64,000 bases of DNA. It comes from Marinomonas rhizomae (GTDB lineage: Bacteria; Pseudomonadota; Gammaproteobacteria; Pseudomonadales; Marinomonadaceae). Positions 53,865 through 63,472 of this stretch are shown in pieces. The number at the start of each line of letters is the position of its first letter. Within the stretch, counting starts at the first letter, position 1. The DNA lies in assembly GCF_003315485.1 (NCBI RefSeq), contig NZ_QNSE01000005.1:1-64000 (forward strand), in the 5' to 3' direction. The notes under the pieces are model-generated. The model was not told where the DNA came from, searched no databases, and worked only from the letters and a program-made list of their open reading frames with translations. Both the position numbers and the translations under genes were made by a program.

Positions 53865-55098
53865 TAGCCACCTCTTTTTTACACAGCCAGAAAAACGACA
53901 ATACACAGACCACCAATGACCCCGTGATAAGCCCAAAAAACATACCAACATACCCAGTCCTATCGAGAATAATTCCCGCAGAAATAGACACCAGAATGCG
54001 AGATAAAGAAAACAAACTACTCTGTAAGCCATAATCACTGGCAGATAGATGCGGGCGGCTATAAACCATAATCAGTCCAAACAACACACCAGATGACAAC
54101 CCCAAGGCAATCGCCACACCTAACACCGCACTGATAAGACGCCAGTCAGAGTACGCTATGGCAACCGTAAGACACATCCCTCCTAACGCGATCACATTCA
54201 CCAGAGAAAAAATAAACAAAGCTCGATAGGGCGATACTCTTGCAATAAAAAGGCTGTAACCAAAACTCGCTAATGCAGCTAATACACCACTGCCACTGGC
54301 GATCCATGCAATGCTGTCTATGCTCAGCCCAAGGTCTAACATAACGGGTTTAAGATACAGCCAGGCCGCCCCAATAAAAGGAAAATAGAGCACGAGAATC
54401 ACGTTCCACATCAGCATATCTGATCGTTGAAAATAGCCTTTCCACATTACAAAAAAAGATATTTTCGTTGTTCCCGATAAAGGCAATGCTAGATCTGCGC
54501 CTTGCCTTTTAAATACTGGGTAATGCCCCTGAGCGGCATACAAAAAAATCCCCCCCAACAACGCCATGACGCCAAAAATATAAAAAGGCCATGCCCACCC
54601 CAAATTCGTATACACTAATAGCATCACACCGCCTCCGACAACCGAAGCCAATGCAGTCACTGCCGAACGTATCGCCCCCGTTTTAGGACGTTCATTTTCT
54701 GGAAAGCGTTGAATAGCAAAGGCATTCACAGGCACATCTAGCCAAGATGTTATCAAGCTTGTACATACAGCAATGACAAACAACACCTTAAAGCTTGTGC
54801 TTTCAATATTCGCGAGCGACAAGGCCACCAAGCAGCAGATAAAACCACCACCAAGCAATGCGCTCCACATAAGATAATTAGATTGTCGAAAACGAAAGCG
54901 GTCAATCGGCGATGCCAATAAAAATTTAACAACCACTGGCAAACCTGACATTTGAAACAAGCCAATTTCTGTGCCACTCCAACCATATTCCCTCATCATC
55001 AAGGGCACCCCAAGATAAAGGTAAATCGACGAGGCTGTCAGAGTAAAATTACACCATCCAATAATACAATGAAGGTAAAAATAGGAAGCTTTTATCAT
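53851..55098 (-). CDS. MFS transporter, RhtX/FptX-like
   Basis: I start at ATG 55098, which overlaps the methyltransferase stop (ATGA) and follows GGGAG. This gives 415 residues. The protein has about twelve membrane helices. The N-terminal part SSIYLYLGVPLMMREYGWSG and FQMSGLPVVVKFLLASPIDR resembles RhtX/FptX permeases, which take siderophores across the inner membrane. Its operon also encodes an outer-membrane receptor, so it probably moves the same ligand onward. Confidence 0.88.
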   Translation of the reverse strand: MIKASYFYLHCIIGWCNFTLTASSIYLYLGVPLMMREYGWSGTEIGLFQMSGLPVVVKFLLASPIDRFRFRQSNYLMWSALLGGGFICCLVALSLANIESTSFKVLFVIAVCTSLITSWLDVPVNAFAIQRFPENERPKTGAIRSAVTALASVVGGGVMLLVYTNLGWAWPFYIFGVMALLGGIFLYAAQGHYPVFKRQGADLALPLSGTTKISFFVMWKGYFQRSDMLMWNVILVLYFPFIGAAWLYLKPVMLDLGLSIDSIAWIASGSGVLAALASFGYSLFIARVSPYRALFIFSLVNVIALGGMCLTVAIAYSDWRLISAVLGVAIALGLSSGVLFGLIMVYSRPHLSASDYGLQSSLFSLSRILVSISAGIILDRTGYVGMFFGLITGSLVVCVLSFFWLCKKEVANVEL

Positions 55099-56123
55099 GC
55101 TTTCTTTCTCCCACAGTGAAGCCAAACAGGGGCCATCGGAAAGTCTTTTATTTCTTCTGACTGCAAAATATCTAGCCCATTTTTAGTTAATAATTCGATA
55201 ATCTCACCCTGCTTTGGTAAATAGTTCCCCTTCATCATCATGGGTAAGTAAAAGGGTAAAACGCCTTCACATTGTGTCTTTTCTAGCGTCTGTTCAGCAT
55301 GCAAAATCAACAAAATGCCATTCGGTTTAAGCAACGTCGCAAGCCCTTGTATCACCGCATTAGCATCGTCTAAAAAATGTAATACAGAGGAACACCAAAT
55401 CAAATCGAATTGACCGTTTGGTAATTGCTGATTCAGATCTCCCGACTGCACGTCGATACGGTGCTCCAAGCTCTCTGCCAGGACATTTTCCCGTGCTACT
55501 TGCGCCGTTTCAGGGAAATCAAATAGCACGCCTGTCGCATTAGGAAAACGTTGTGCAAGTGACAAAGAAACCAGTCCGGGGCCACCACCTAGATCTAAAA
55601 AATTAAGCGGTGTTTCTTCAGCAATAGTTACTTTCAGCAGCGTAGCAAAAATACGATTAAGCGCAGGCACAGTCACCGCGCGTTGCTCCTGAAAAATCTG
55701 CGCTTTCGCCGCTTTTGCCCACAATGGCCCCATAGACGAAGATAAAACCACACCATTCTTTGGCTCATGCAACAAGGCTTCAAACTGTTCAGTAAAATGT
55801 CTTAACGTTTGAAAGCGAAATTGCAAAGCTTGCGAGCAATCCAGTGATGAAGTACTAGTCATATAACGTTTTGCTAATGCACTCGCTACATATTTGTTCT
55901 CTGTGGCTTTATCGACACAGCCTATACTCCATAAGAGGTCTAGCCATCCATTGATATTTGTTGATGGGAGCGCCAATTTATCCGCGACTTCTTCTGCCGA
56001 ACAAGGCTCTCGTAATACATCAAACAAAGACCGAGACAAGGCAATCTCAAGCGCTTTCATCTTTACTTGAGAGCCAGCTAAATCCCAGAATGCTTGTAAC
56101 TCATGATTATCTAACTTAGTCAT
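55095..56123 (-). CDS. SAM-dependent methyltransferase (O-methyltransferase type)
   Basis: This 342-residue protein has an N-terminal winged-helix dimerisation domain (LFDVLREPCSAEEVADKLAL) and a C-terminal Rossmann domain with FLDLGGGPGLVSLSLAQRFP, GVLFDFPETA and FDLIWCSSVLHFLDD. It resembles the PF00891-type enzymes acting on small aromatic or polyketide-like molecules. It lies between the TonB receptor gene (13 bases) and the MFS gene (4-base overlap). A methylated siderophore or a modified imported ligand are possible substrates. Confidence 0.85.
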   Translation of the reverse strand: MTKLDNHELQAFWDLAGSQVKMKALEIALSRSLFDVLREPCSAEEVADKLALPSTNINGWLDLLWSIGCVDKATENKYVASALAKRYMTSTSSLDCSQALQFRFQTLRHFTEQFEALLHEPKNGVVLSSSMGPLWAKAAKAQIFQEQRAVTVPALNRIFATLLKVTIAEETPLNFLDLGGGPGLVSLSLAQRFPNATGVLFDFPETAQVARENVLAESLEHRIDVQSGDLNQQLPNGQFDLIWCSSVLHFLDDANAVIQGLATLLKPNGILLILHAEQTLEKTQCEGVLPFYLPMMMKGNYLPKQGEIIELLTKNGLDILQSEEIKDFPMAPVWLHCGRKKA

Positions 56124-56136
56124 ACCCTTATCTCCG

Positions 56137-58149
56137 CTAAAGCTCCAACGTGAACTTCACGCCATATTCTCTTGGTGGACTGTAAACAGTCACATAACCA
56201 TTTTGATAACCCACCGCATCGAATTGTCGATCTTGCAGATTATTCACATAGGCAGATAAAGACGCTTTTTCGGTTAATGGATAACTCGCGGAAACATGAA
56301 TTAGCTCATATCCATCTTGTTGATACTTATTCGCCGCATCCAAATAAACGGAACCACTGCCAACAACACTCGCCGCGACAGACCAACCGTTAATACTTTC
56401 ATAGCGCAGCGAGAAGTGACCATTCATTTCAGGAGCAAAAGGATTTCGATTACCAGAATAATCCTTGCTACCATCCATAAAATGATCAAAGCGGGTTTTA
56501 TTCCACGCCATGCCCATTTCTGCACTCCAATTTTCATTAAAGTAATATTCAAGAGACATTTCCAAGCCATCAGAAGTGGCCTCTGCTGCGTTCGTCAAAT
56601 AGATCAAACCAACGGTTGGCATCTGCATCACTTGCATGTTTTTTACGTCCATATGATAAGCGGCCAAGGTGTAACGCAGCGCTTTACTTGATAAATCCCC
56701 CTTCAAACCAAACTCAACACTTTGGTTCTTTTCTGGATCATATGTCGAATAATTAACCGAAGGAGAAACAGTGTTAAAACCACCAGTGCGAGTCCCTTCG
56801 GCGTAGCTGGCGTATAACATATGATGTGGATTAATCTTGTACTGCAAGGTCAACTGGGGCGTCAGCTCTGTCCAGCTCTCAGACTTTTCTGGCTCGGTGG
56901 AAGGCTTAAGTTTCACTTTATCTCGAGAAGCACGAATACCAGTAATCATCGAAAAATCGTGGCTAATAGGCATAGTCCAATTAGTGAAAAGCGCGTATGA
57001 ATTACCTGTTTGTTCGGCCTGTAAATCACTTAAACCGAAAAAGGTTTTTGAAAGTGTACGTAAGTCATGATCTTGATATTCTAGATAGGCTCCAAGCAAC
57101 CAATCCGATTGATCTAGATGCCCTTCTAAACGAAACTCTTGGGATAAGGTCCGAAGGTGGTGATCTCGACCTATATAACTGTTTTCCGTTGGCTGGAAAT
57201 CCGTATCCTGCTGCACTTTGTCTTTATAATCATTGTACGCTGTCACCGAATTTAAACGCAGACCTGAAGGCAATTCATGGCTCGCATTGACTGAAAATGT
57301 TTGCCCTAACGAATGATTCCAACTGTCCGTTCCTGATGCCACAATGGCTCTTTTTCCATTCGGTGCTCCCCATAACATCGCACCATCGTCATAGGTTTGT
57401 CGGCGATAACGCGCCACCACATCGGTTTTATCAGAGACTAACCAACGCAGCCCAGCATTTATATTCTGCCGCTCTTTATCATCGGCCTTATTGCCTGTTG
57501 TTGTGTTATCAATAAAACCATCTTGCTCGAATAACTCGCCCGACAGGCTGACAAAAACTTTATCTTCTAACAACGTTTGACTAGTGGAAAACTGTGCTCT
57601 TTCTTTGTCCCTGCTGCCAACTTCCATTCCCAATATCGTTTTGTCGTCGCCAGTCAAATCTTTGCTAAAGATCGAAATAACACCTACTTCTGCATTACGG
57701 CCATAAACAGTAGATTGCGGCCCACGCAGCACTTCTATTCGATCAATCTCTACTAAATTATTCTCAAAACCCTGAGCTGTTAATGTCGGCACGCCATCAA
57801 CCATTAGTAATGTCGAACTAGACAGCGCATTAAAATTCGCCGTTAACCCTCGCACCACCGGAGAATTAATAGCAGACTGTCCAAACGGCTGAAAGCTCAA
57901 CCCTGCCACACGCCCCTCTAATTTGGCTAAGCTATCAACACCATCTTGCTGCAATGTTTTTGCGTCATAAACCGTCGCGTGCACAGCTGCTGTCGACAAG
58001 GTTTGTTGCGTTTTATCTGCTGTCACCATCAATTCTGGCAACCAAGTTTCGCTGTCTTGCCATGTAGCTTCTTGCGCAAAAGCTGACAAAGGCGACAGAG
58101 TAAACGCGCCGACGATTAGCGTAGTATTAGTTAATATTCTTCGTTTCAT
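56137..58149 (-). CDS. TonB-dependent outer-membrane receptor
   Basis: This 670-residue protein has a signal peptide (RILTNTTLIVGAFTLSPLSA, cleaved after FA). The TonB box region is near LPELMVTADK. The plug domain has LEGRVAGLSFQPFGQSAINS, VRGLTANF, STLLMVDGVP and EIDRIEVLRGPQSTVYGRNA. The rest is a barrel ending GVKFTLEL, with Leu instead of the usual terminal Phe. It imports a siderophore-like ligand. A Fur-box-like sequence lies 63 bases upstream, and an AraC regulator is divergent. Confidence 0.93.
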   Translation of the reverse strand: MKRRILTNTTLIVGAFTLSPLSAFAQEATWQDSETWLPELMVTADKTQQTLSTAAVHATVYDAKTLQQDGVDSLAKLEGRVAGLSFQPFGQSAINSPVVRGLTANFNALSSSTLLMVDGVPTLTAQGFENNLVEIDRIEVLRGPQSTVYGRNAEVGVISIFSKDLTGDDKTILGMEVGSRDKERAQFSTSQTLLEDKVFVSLSGELFEQDGFIDNTTTGNKADDKERQNINAGLRWLVSDKTDVVARYRRQTYDDGAMLWGAPNGKRAIVASGTDSWNHSLGQTFSVNASHELPSGLRLNSVTAYNDYKDKVQQDTDFQPTENSYIGRDHHLRTLSQEFRLEGHLDQSDWLLGAYLEYQDHDLRTLSKTFFGLSDLQAEQTGNSYALFTNWTMPISHDFSMITGIRASRDKVKLKPSTEPEKSESWTELTPQLTLQYKINPHHMLYASYAEGTRTGGFNTVSPSVNYSTYDPEKNQSVEFGLKGDLSSKALRYTLAAYHMDVKNMQVMQMPTVGLIYLTNAAEATSDGLEMSLEYYFNENWSAEMGMAWNKTRFDHFMDGSKDYSGNRNPFAPEMNGHFSLRYESINGWSVAASVVGSGSVYLDAANKYQQDGYELIHVSASYPLTEKASLSAYVNNLQDRQFDAVGYQNGYVTVYSPPREYGVKFTLEL

Positions 58150-58211
58150 CCAACTTTTTCCTTCTCGTAATTAGTACTTTACGCTGTAGGAAAAGATGAT
58201 AGACTTTGTTG

Positions 58212-58230
58212 ATATTGATTATCATTTAAT
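58212..58230. promoter_or_regulatory. Fur-box-like site between the receptor and AraC genes
   Basis: GATATTGATTATCATTTAA matches the 19-base Fur consensus at about 14 positions, including GAT and ATCATT. It lies in the divergent gap, where Fur could repress both genes under iron sufficiency. Confidence 0.6.
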
Positions 58231-58295
58231 TACTTATTCATTTCGTCGACATTCGTATTCAATACGTTTGCATCGCATATAAAGTAGGAAAGCTC

Positions 58296-59252
58296 ATGGT
58301 CTTTCGAGTGAGTAAAAGCGCATTAACGGGCGTTACCGAACGACAATCCGGTTGGCAAAGACAAACCATTTCGGCCGAACTGGGTGAATGCTATGTGGAC
58401 AGGTTTATTATCGAACCTGGGCTGTCTATTGCTTACTCGAGTTACACTCCATACCAAGATTTAATTGAAGAAAGTACCATTGAAAAAGACGCCTCAACTT
58501 TCAGCCTCACTTATGGGTTAGAAGGTCATTCTCGTTATCAACCGAAACAAACCAACGCTGAAAGCCTCATTTTCTCCCCCCAACACACCACCATTACGAC
58601 TTTCGGCAATAGCTCTGGACAACGCCTTTACAGCGCGAACAAAACGACAAGTCAGCTAAGAATTCTCATTGATGGTAGTGTGTTTGAGCGCTATCAAATC
58701 CCATTTGAATTCCAGGCTGAAAAAATCCCTTATCCTCGTCAACATCGATATACAAAAACGTCGAAAAATACCCAGCACTATGTCAATAGACTACTGCACC
58801 TCACATTATCAGGGCATACTGAACGCCCTCTAGAAAAAAACATTCTGGTACTAAACTTGCTCAGCGAACAACTTGAGCAGCTACAAACCAACACCACGAT
58901 CACCCATCAAAAAGCAACCATGAGTCCGAGAGATGAACACAAAGTCATACAGGCTAGGTTGTTCATGATTCAGCATATGAGCCAACCTTTAAGTATTGCT
59001 TTTATCTGCCAAAAAATAGGGCTTAGCGAAAGCAAACTTAAGCAGGGATTTCATGCTATTTACCACACCAGTCCTTATAAATTATTGTTAGAAGCCAGAA
59101 TGAACAAAGCATGGGAAATGCTCACTTCTGGTCATCAAGTAGCGCAAACGGCCTATGCAGTAGGCTACGAACACCCCTCTAATTTCAGTGCCGCTTTTCA
59201 TCGCTTCCATGGCTGCACGCCAAAGTCTTTAAGTTCATCGAAGCGCTGCTAA
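58296..59252 (+). CDS. AraC-family regulator (PchR-like)
   Basis: This 318-residue protein has a large N-terminal ligand domain without clear cupin motifs, and a C-terminal AraC domain from about 215 (SIAFICQKIGLSESKLKQGF, QVAQTAYAVGYEHPSNFSAA, FHRFHGCTPKSL). Its size and position next to a TonB receptor gene match PchR-type activators, which respond to the siderophore and turn on its receptor. Confidence 0.9.
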   Translation: MVFRVSKSALTGVTERQSGWQRQTISAELGECYVDRFIIEPGLSIAYSSYTPYQDLIEESTIEKDASTFSLTYGLEGHSRYQPKQTNAESLIFSPQHTTITTFGNSSGQRLYSANKTTSQLRILIDGSVFERYQIPFEFQAEKIPYPRQHRYTKTSKNTQHYVNRLLHLTLSGHTERPLEKNILVLNLLSEQLEQLQTNTTITHQKATMSPRDEHKVIQARLFMIQHMSQPLSIAFICQKIGLSESKLKQGFHAIYHTSPYKLLLEARMNKAWEMLTSGHQVAQTAYAVGYEHPSNFSAAFHRFHGCTPKSLSSSKRC

Positions 59253-59335
59253 AATAAATAAAAAAACGTTATGTGAATCACGCATTAACGTTTATAAACA
59301 AGCTTCTGTCCCTTTCTTTTTCGGAATCTGTTTGC

Positions 59336-60385
59336 ATGCCTAGTGATGACTTTATCGATCTGCTCAAACTGCTTATTCGCGCTCCTAGTGTAGTTGGCGC
59401 AGAGCATTCATTTTTCCGCGTATTACAACGAGAACTGGAAGAACGAGGGGCAAAAGTCACTTGGTACGAAGGTCTATTAGTTGCTCAAGGCAATGATCCG
59501 TTTAGCACCATGTTTTCGGCCCATATCGATCGCCATGGTTTAGTATGCACAGGCCCAAATGAATTCCAATACGCAGCATTTGTTTCGGCAAACCGCACCG
59601 ATCTATTAAATAACTCGGTTTCTGAAGAGTTAATGACGAAAGTAACCGAGCGTTTTAATCATGAAGAAGTATATGCTTACGAACCTTGGTCTGGCGTTTA
59701 TCGTGGCAAAGGTACGATTAAAAGTTCCTATATTTGTGAATTCCGTAACAACTTAATTTTCGAAACCGAAGGATTAGAAGGCGTTGTTGCAGGAACACCA
59801 ATCGCCTTTAAAGACCAATTACATGTGGTCGACAATCGTTTGGAAGGCCAGCTTGATAACGTCATTTCAGCTGCGGCTTTGGTACATCTTTTTGATCATG
59901 GCTTTAAAGGCACCGCCTTTTTTACCGCCCAAGAAGAAGCGGGGAAAAGCTGGCGCTATTTACTAGAATGGTTCCGTCGTTTTGGTGGTTCAACCAACCG
60001 TCTATTCGTTGTTGATACCAGCCCCTTTCCAAATGTGAATTCAGCCAACGAGCAACTTCTGGTACTTAGAGAAAAAGACGCCAACGCGACGTTCAACAAA
60101 GACAGCACTAAGCTTCTCGAAGAGCTGTGTGAGAAAAATAACATCAGTTATTTGTATAAAAACCGCTATGTAGAAAGAGAAAATACGAAACGTGCCGTGC
60201 AAGGATTGCCGCCAAGCTCACTTGGCAGTACTGAGCTTGGCCGCATTATCGCCGCATCCAATGGTTTGGTGGATGGTACAACCATTCAAATCCCAACCAT
60301 CGGCTATCACACCATGCACGAATCCGCTGCAGTGGAATCCGTGGATGCGTTTCTTGATATGCTAAAAGTTGTGTCGAATATTTAG
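59336..60385 (+). CDS. M42/M20-type metallopeptidase
   Basis: From ATG 59336 the product is 349 residues. A GTG at 59273 would add 21 without homology. Zn-ligand candidates are in MFSAHIDRHGLVCTG, VDNRLEGQLDNVISAAALVH, TAQEEAGKSW, VVDTSPFPN and IGYHTMHESAAV, in the order seen in di-zinc aminopeptidases. It could remove N-terminal residues from peptides or deacylate small molecules. It lies after the AraC gene with an 83-base gap and convergent to mesD. Confidence 0.85.
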   Translation: MPSDDFIDLLKLLIRAPSVVGAEHSFFRVLQRELEERGAKVTWYEGLLVAQGNDPFSTMFSAHIDRHGLVCTGPNEFQYAAFVSANRTDLLNNSVSEELMTKVTERFNHEEVYAYEPWSGVYRGKGTIKSSYICEFRNNLIFETEGLEGVVAGTPIAFKDQLHVVDNRLEGQLDNVISAAALVHLFDHGFKGTAFFTAQEEAGKSWRYLLEWFRRFGGSTNRLFVVDTSPFPNVNSANEQLLVLREKDANATFNKDSTKLLEELCEKNNISYLYKNRYVERENTKRAVQGLPPSSLGSTELGRIIAASNGLVDGTTIQIPTIGYHTMHESAAVESVDAFLDMLKVVSNI

Positions 60386-60416
60386 CCTTTATTCACTTCT
60401 ATGACTAGCAATACAT

Positions 60417-60457
60417 AAAAATCCCGTTTTGAAATATAAATTCGCAACGGGATTTTT
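60417..60457. terminator. Bidirectional terminator between the peptidase gene and mesD
   Basis: AAAAATCCCGTT (60417-60428) pairs perfectly with AACGGGATTTTT (60446-60457), with A- and T-runs on both sides. Confidence 0.85.
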
Positions 60458-60480
60458 ACGATTGAGGCCAATTAATTCGA

Positions 60481-61524
60481 CTATAAAGCCAGCTCTTTTC
60501 GAATAATGTCTGCGCCAGCACTCAAGGCATTTAGCTTGCCTCTTGCCACAGCACGAGGCAGCGGCGCCATGCCACAGTTAGTACAAGGATAAAGCTTATC
60601 CGCATCCACATACTGCAGCGCTTTTCGCAGAGTATTAGCCACTTCCTCTGGTGTCTCAATGGCATGGTTTGCCACGTCGATTGCGCCGACCATGACTTTC
60701 TTACCGCGAATCAGCTCAAGCAATTCCATTGGTACATGGGAGTTATGACACTCAAGCGAAATAATATCGATATTGGATTTTTGCAGCTTAGGAAAAGCTT
60801 CTTCATATTGTCGCCATTCAGACCCAAGCGTCTTTTTCCAATCCGTATTGGCTTTAATGCCGTAGCCATAACAAATATGCACCGCCGTTTCGCATTTAAG
60901 ACCTTCGATGGCTCTTTCTAAGGTTGCGATACCCCAATCATTGACCTCATCAAAAAACACATTAAACGCGGGCTCATCAAATTGGATGATGTCCACACCA
61001 GCCGCTTCTAATTCTTTTGCTTCTTGGTTGAGAATTTTGGCAAACTCCCAAGCAAGCTTTTCGCGGCTTTTATAATGATCATCATAAAGTGTATCAATCA
61101 TGGTCATTGGGCCTGGCAGCGCCCATTTAATCGGTTGCTTGGTTTGCTGACGCAAAAACTTAGCATCCTCAACAAAAACTGGCTTGATACGACTAACAGG
61201 ACCAACGACAGTAGGTACGCTCGCGTCATAGCGGTCACGAATTCTTACTGTCTGACGATTCTCAAAATCAACGCCGCTGAGGTGCTCAATAAAAGTGGTA
61301 ACAAAGTGTTGGCGCGTTTGTTCACCGTCACTGACAATATCAATACCCGCTTGCTGCTGCTCTTGAAGTGAGATGCGCAGTGCATCCTGTTTGCCGTCAA
61401 CTAATTGATCACCTTCCAATTTCCAAGGAGACCAAAGGGTTTCTGGCTCTGCAAGCCATGTGGGCTTCGGTAAGCTGCCAGCGGTTGAGGTCGGTAACAG
61501 TGGGTTGTTAGTAACTGTTTTCAT
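60481..61524 (-). CDS. mesD: Folate-independent methionine synthase (core-MetE, MesD)
   Basis: This 347-residue protein corresponds only to the C-terminal catalytic half of MetE. It keeps the Zn and homocysteine features: TAGSLPKP, IVSDGEQTRQHF, ALPGPMTMIDTLYD, IQFDEPAF, AVHICYG, SLECHNSH and CTNCGMAP. Core MetE proteins cannot use folate. The MesD group depends on MesX (DUF1852), and that gene is directly upstream, so the methyl donor is probably not methyl-folate. Confidence 0.92.
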   Translation of the reverse strand: MKTVTNNPLLPTSTAGSLPKPTWLAEPETLWSPWKLEGDQLVDGKQDALRISLQEQQQAGIDIVSDGEQTRQHFVTTFIEHLSGVDFENRQTVRIRDRYDASVPTVVGPVSRIKPVFVEDAKFLRQQTKQPIKWALPGPMTMIDTLYDDHYKSREKLAWEFAKILNQEAKELEAAGVDIIQFDEPAFNVFFDEVNDWGIATLERAIEGLKCETAVHICYGYGIKANTDWKKTLGSEWRQYEEAFPKLQKSNIDIISLECHNSHVPMELLELIRGKKVMVGAIDVANHAIETPEEVANTLRKALQYVDADKLYPCTNCGMAPLPRAVARGKLNALSAGADIIRKELAL

Positions 61525-61582
61525 AATAAAAAATGCCGTCTATTAAATGTAATATTGGAAAAATAACCATGGATACTTGCGT

Positions 61583-62557
61583 CTATGCGTAATTAGCAGA
61601 CCATTGCTCAAGAACCTTTTGATATGGTTTTATGAAATGCTGCTCTGCAAATTTTCCTTGCTCACTCGCCAATTGGTTACGCTCTTCACGGTCATAAACA
61701 ATTTGCGTTAGTGAGTGATCGAGGTTTTTTAAGTCAGGTTGATAACGCTTTCCAGCGACCGTATTCGCATTGTAAATTTCTGGTCGATAAATTTTTTGAA
61801 AAGTTTCCATTGTGCTGATGGTGCCAATAAGTTCAAGGTTGCTGTAATCGTTAAGCAAATCACCCTCAAAATAAAAAGCCAGCGGTGCAGCACTATTTGC
61901 AGGCATAAAGTATCGAACCTGTAAGCCCATCTTCTGAAAATATTGCTCGGTCAGAGAAGTACTATTTGGTTGATATTCCCCTCCCAGTATAGGGTGTTGA
62001 TTTCCAGTATGCTGGTAAACTTTATTGTCTGAAACGCTCAAACAGATAACTGGCGGCTTGGTAAAATTTTCTTTAAAGCTGTCTGACGCTACAAAACTTC
62101 TGAATAGCTTGCCATGTAGATCGCCAAAATTATCTGGAATGCTAAATTTCGTTTGGCCTTCGTTATGGTTGCGCAGTAAAACGCTGAAGTCATAATCGCG
62201 CACATAAGAAGAAAAATTATTCCCTACGAGGCCCCGGATACGCTGTTCGGTGTGATGATCAATAATATTCGTCTTCAAAACTTCAATGGAAGGAAAGGTC
62301 TGTCCCTTCCCTTCGATATCGACCTCAACGGAAATAATTTCAAGCTCAACAGAGTAACGATCCCCCTTTGCGTTATCCCAATACGCCAGGGCATTAAAAC
62401 GGTTATTAATCATCCTTAAAGCGTCACGTAAATTCTCTTCTCGTCTCTCTCCCCTAGCCAAATTCGCAAAGTTAGTTGTAATGCGAGTGTTGTCTGAAGG
62501 TCGATAATTTTCATCGAAACAAATGCTCTTTACACTAAAGGTAAACTCGTTATTCAT
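61583..62557 (-). CDS. mesX: MesX (DUF1852), partner of MesD
   Basis: This 324-residue protein matches DUF1852: it opens FTFSVKSICFDENYRPSDNT and has RITTNFANLARGERREENLR, TKFSIPDNFGDLHGKLFRSF and AGKRYQPDLKNLDHSLTQIV. MesX is required for MesD-type methionine synthesis and is linked to oxygen use. How it works is not established. It is 58 bases upstream of mesD on the same strand. A MetR-like box lies about 155 bases upstream. Confidence 0.92.
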   Translation of the reverse strand: MNNEFTFSVKSICFDENYRPSDNTRITTNFANLARGERREENLRDALRMINNRFNALAYWDNAKGDRYSVELEIISVEVDIEGKGQTFPSIEVLKTNIIDHHTEQRIRGLVGNNFSSYVRDYDFSVLLRNHNEGQTKFSIPDNFGDLHGKLFRSFVASDSFKENFTKPPVICLSVSDNKVYQHTGNQHPILGGEYQPNSTSLTEQYFQKMGLQVRYFMPANSAAPLAFYFEGDLLNDYSNLELIGTISTMETFQKIYRPEIYNANTVAGKRYQPDLKNLDHSLTQIVYDREERNQLASEQGKFAEQHFIKPYQKVLEQWSANYA

Positions 62558-62710
62558 GATGATCTGGTATCCTATTTTCTGAAGTGAGCTAGGAGTCTAT
62601 TCCTTACTCATGCCTTCCATTTTTTGCTGAATGGCGATCGCCTAATTAATACTGTTAGTATTTATACCTAGACTCGAACATGAATAAAAATGAATTAATT
62701 TAAACTTAAG

Positions 62711-62723
62711 TGAATCATATTCA
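62711..62723. promoter_or_regulatory. MetR-box-like site upstream of mesX
   Basis: TGAATCATATTCA fits the MetR consensus TGAA-N5-TTCA exactly, with a full inverted repeat. It lies upstream of mesX-mesD, as expected for homocysteine-responsive activation. Confidence 0.55.
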
Positions 62724-62793
62724 TTTTGATAATTAAACACTTCCCTGAAAAAGAAGTCCTGATTCAAAATAAGAGCAGATGGAGGAGGGGGAA

Positions 62794-62813
62794 AACGCCC
62801 TTAAGAGAGCGTT
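62794..62813 (-). terminator. Weak terminator after the lipoprotein gene
   Basis: AACGC and GCGTT pair around an imperfect inner stem, followed on the minus strand by TTTTCCCC. Confidence 0.35.
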
Positions 62814-62826
62814 ATTTGACTAGGCA

Positions 62827-63354
62827 TTAATCAACAATAGGAAATGGAATAATCGGACAATTGAGCACAATATCAGTTCGTTCAATAGTAACCAAACCCT
62901 GATCTTCGGCTACAAAAATGGCTTCTTCAGATGTAAGTTCTTTCGCCTTGCTAGGCTCTTTCCACACCACCACATACATCAGCCAAAGAGGTGAATAATG
63001 GCGATCTTGGCTCAAATGACCCAATGGTTCAGGCACAGATGCAAACACACTTTTAGACTGCTCTCCATTTGGAAATGCATACACGCGCTCTAGCACGGTT
63101 TTAACCTGAGGTGGTTTAGGGTAATTTGGCACAGCATCACGTAATCGCGGTGCATAATTAGCATTTTCTGCTTTTGCTACAGCCTGATCAGAAACATCCG
63201 TTGTAATGTATAAAACCGCTTCGCCATCATGCCAGCCATGTAACAAAGGTAAGCTCACAGTATCAGATTTAGCCTGTGTATTTTTGACAGAATAGTTACT
63301 ACAAGATGCCAGAAACAGCACGGTAATAAGACATAAAATAGAACGGATTAACAT
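62827..63354 (-). CDS. Putative lipoprotein of unknown function
   Basis: This 175-residue protein has a lipoprotein signal peptide (MLIRSILCLITVLFLASCSN, Cys18 in the lipobox LASC). The mature part has GWHDGEAVLYITTDVSDQAV and NYAPRLRDAVPNYPKP, then a beta-rich part ending CPIIPFPIVD. I do not recognise a named function. The residue after the lipid Cys is Ser, so it is probably sent to the outer membrane. Confidence 0.8.
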   Translation of the reverse strand: MLIRSILCLITVLFLASCSNYSVKNTQAKSDTVSLPLLHGWHDGEAVLYITTDVSDQAVAKAENANYAPRLRDAVPNYPKPPQVKTVLERVYAFPNGEQSKSVFASVPEPLGHLSQDRHYSPLWLMYVVVWKEPSKAKELTSEEAIFVAEDQGLVTIERTDIVLNCPIIPFPIVD

Positions 63355-63472
63355 GTGACTTCCTTAATAATGCATCTGTATAAGCCAAATAGTTTAGCTT
63401 ATTAATATAAGCGAAAACTGTATCACGCCTACCTCATTACACAAAACATGTTAATCCGTTCTACTTAGATGT

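Noticed and set aside
53865..54038. Upstream extension of the small membrane protein gene
   Set aside because: It overlaps the MFS gene in another frame; the internal ATG at 53864 has a strong ribosome site and the extension has no homology-like pattern.
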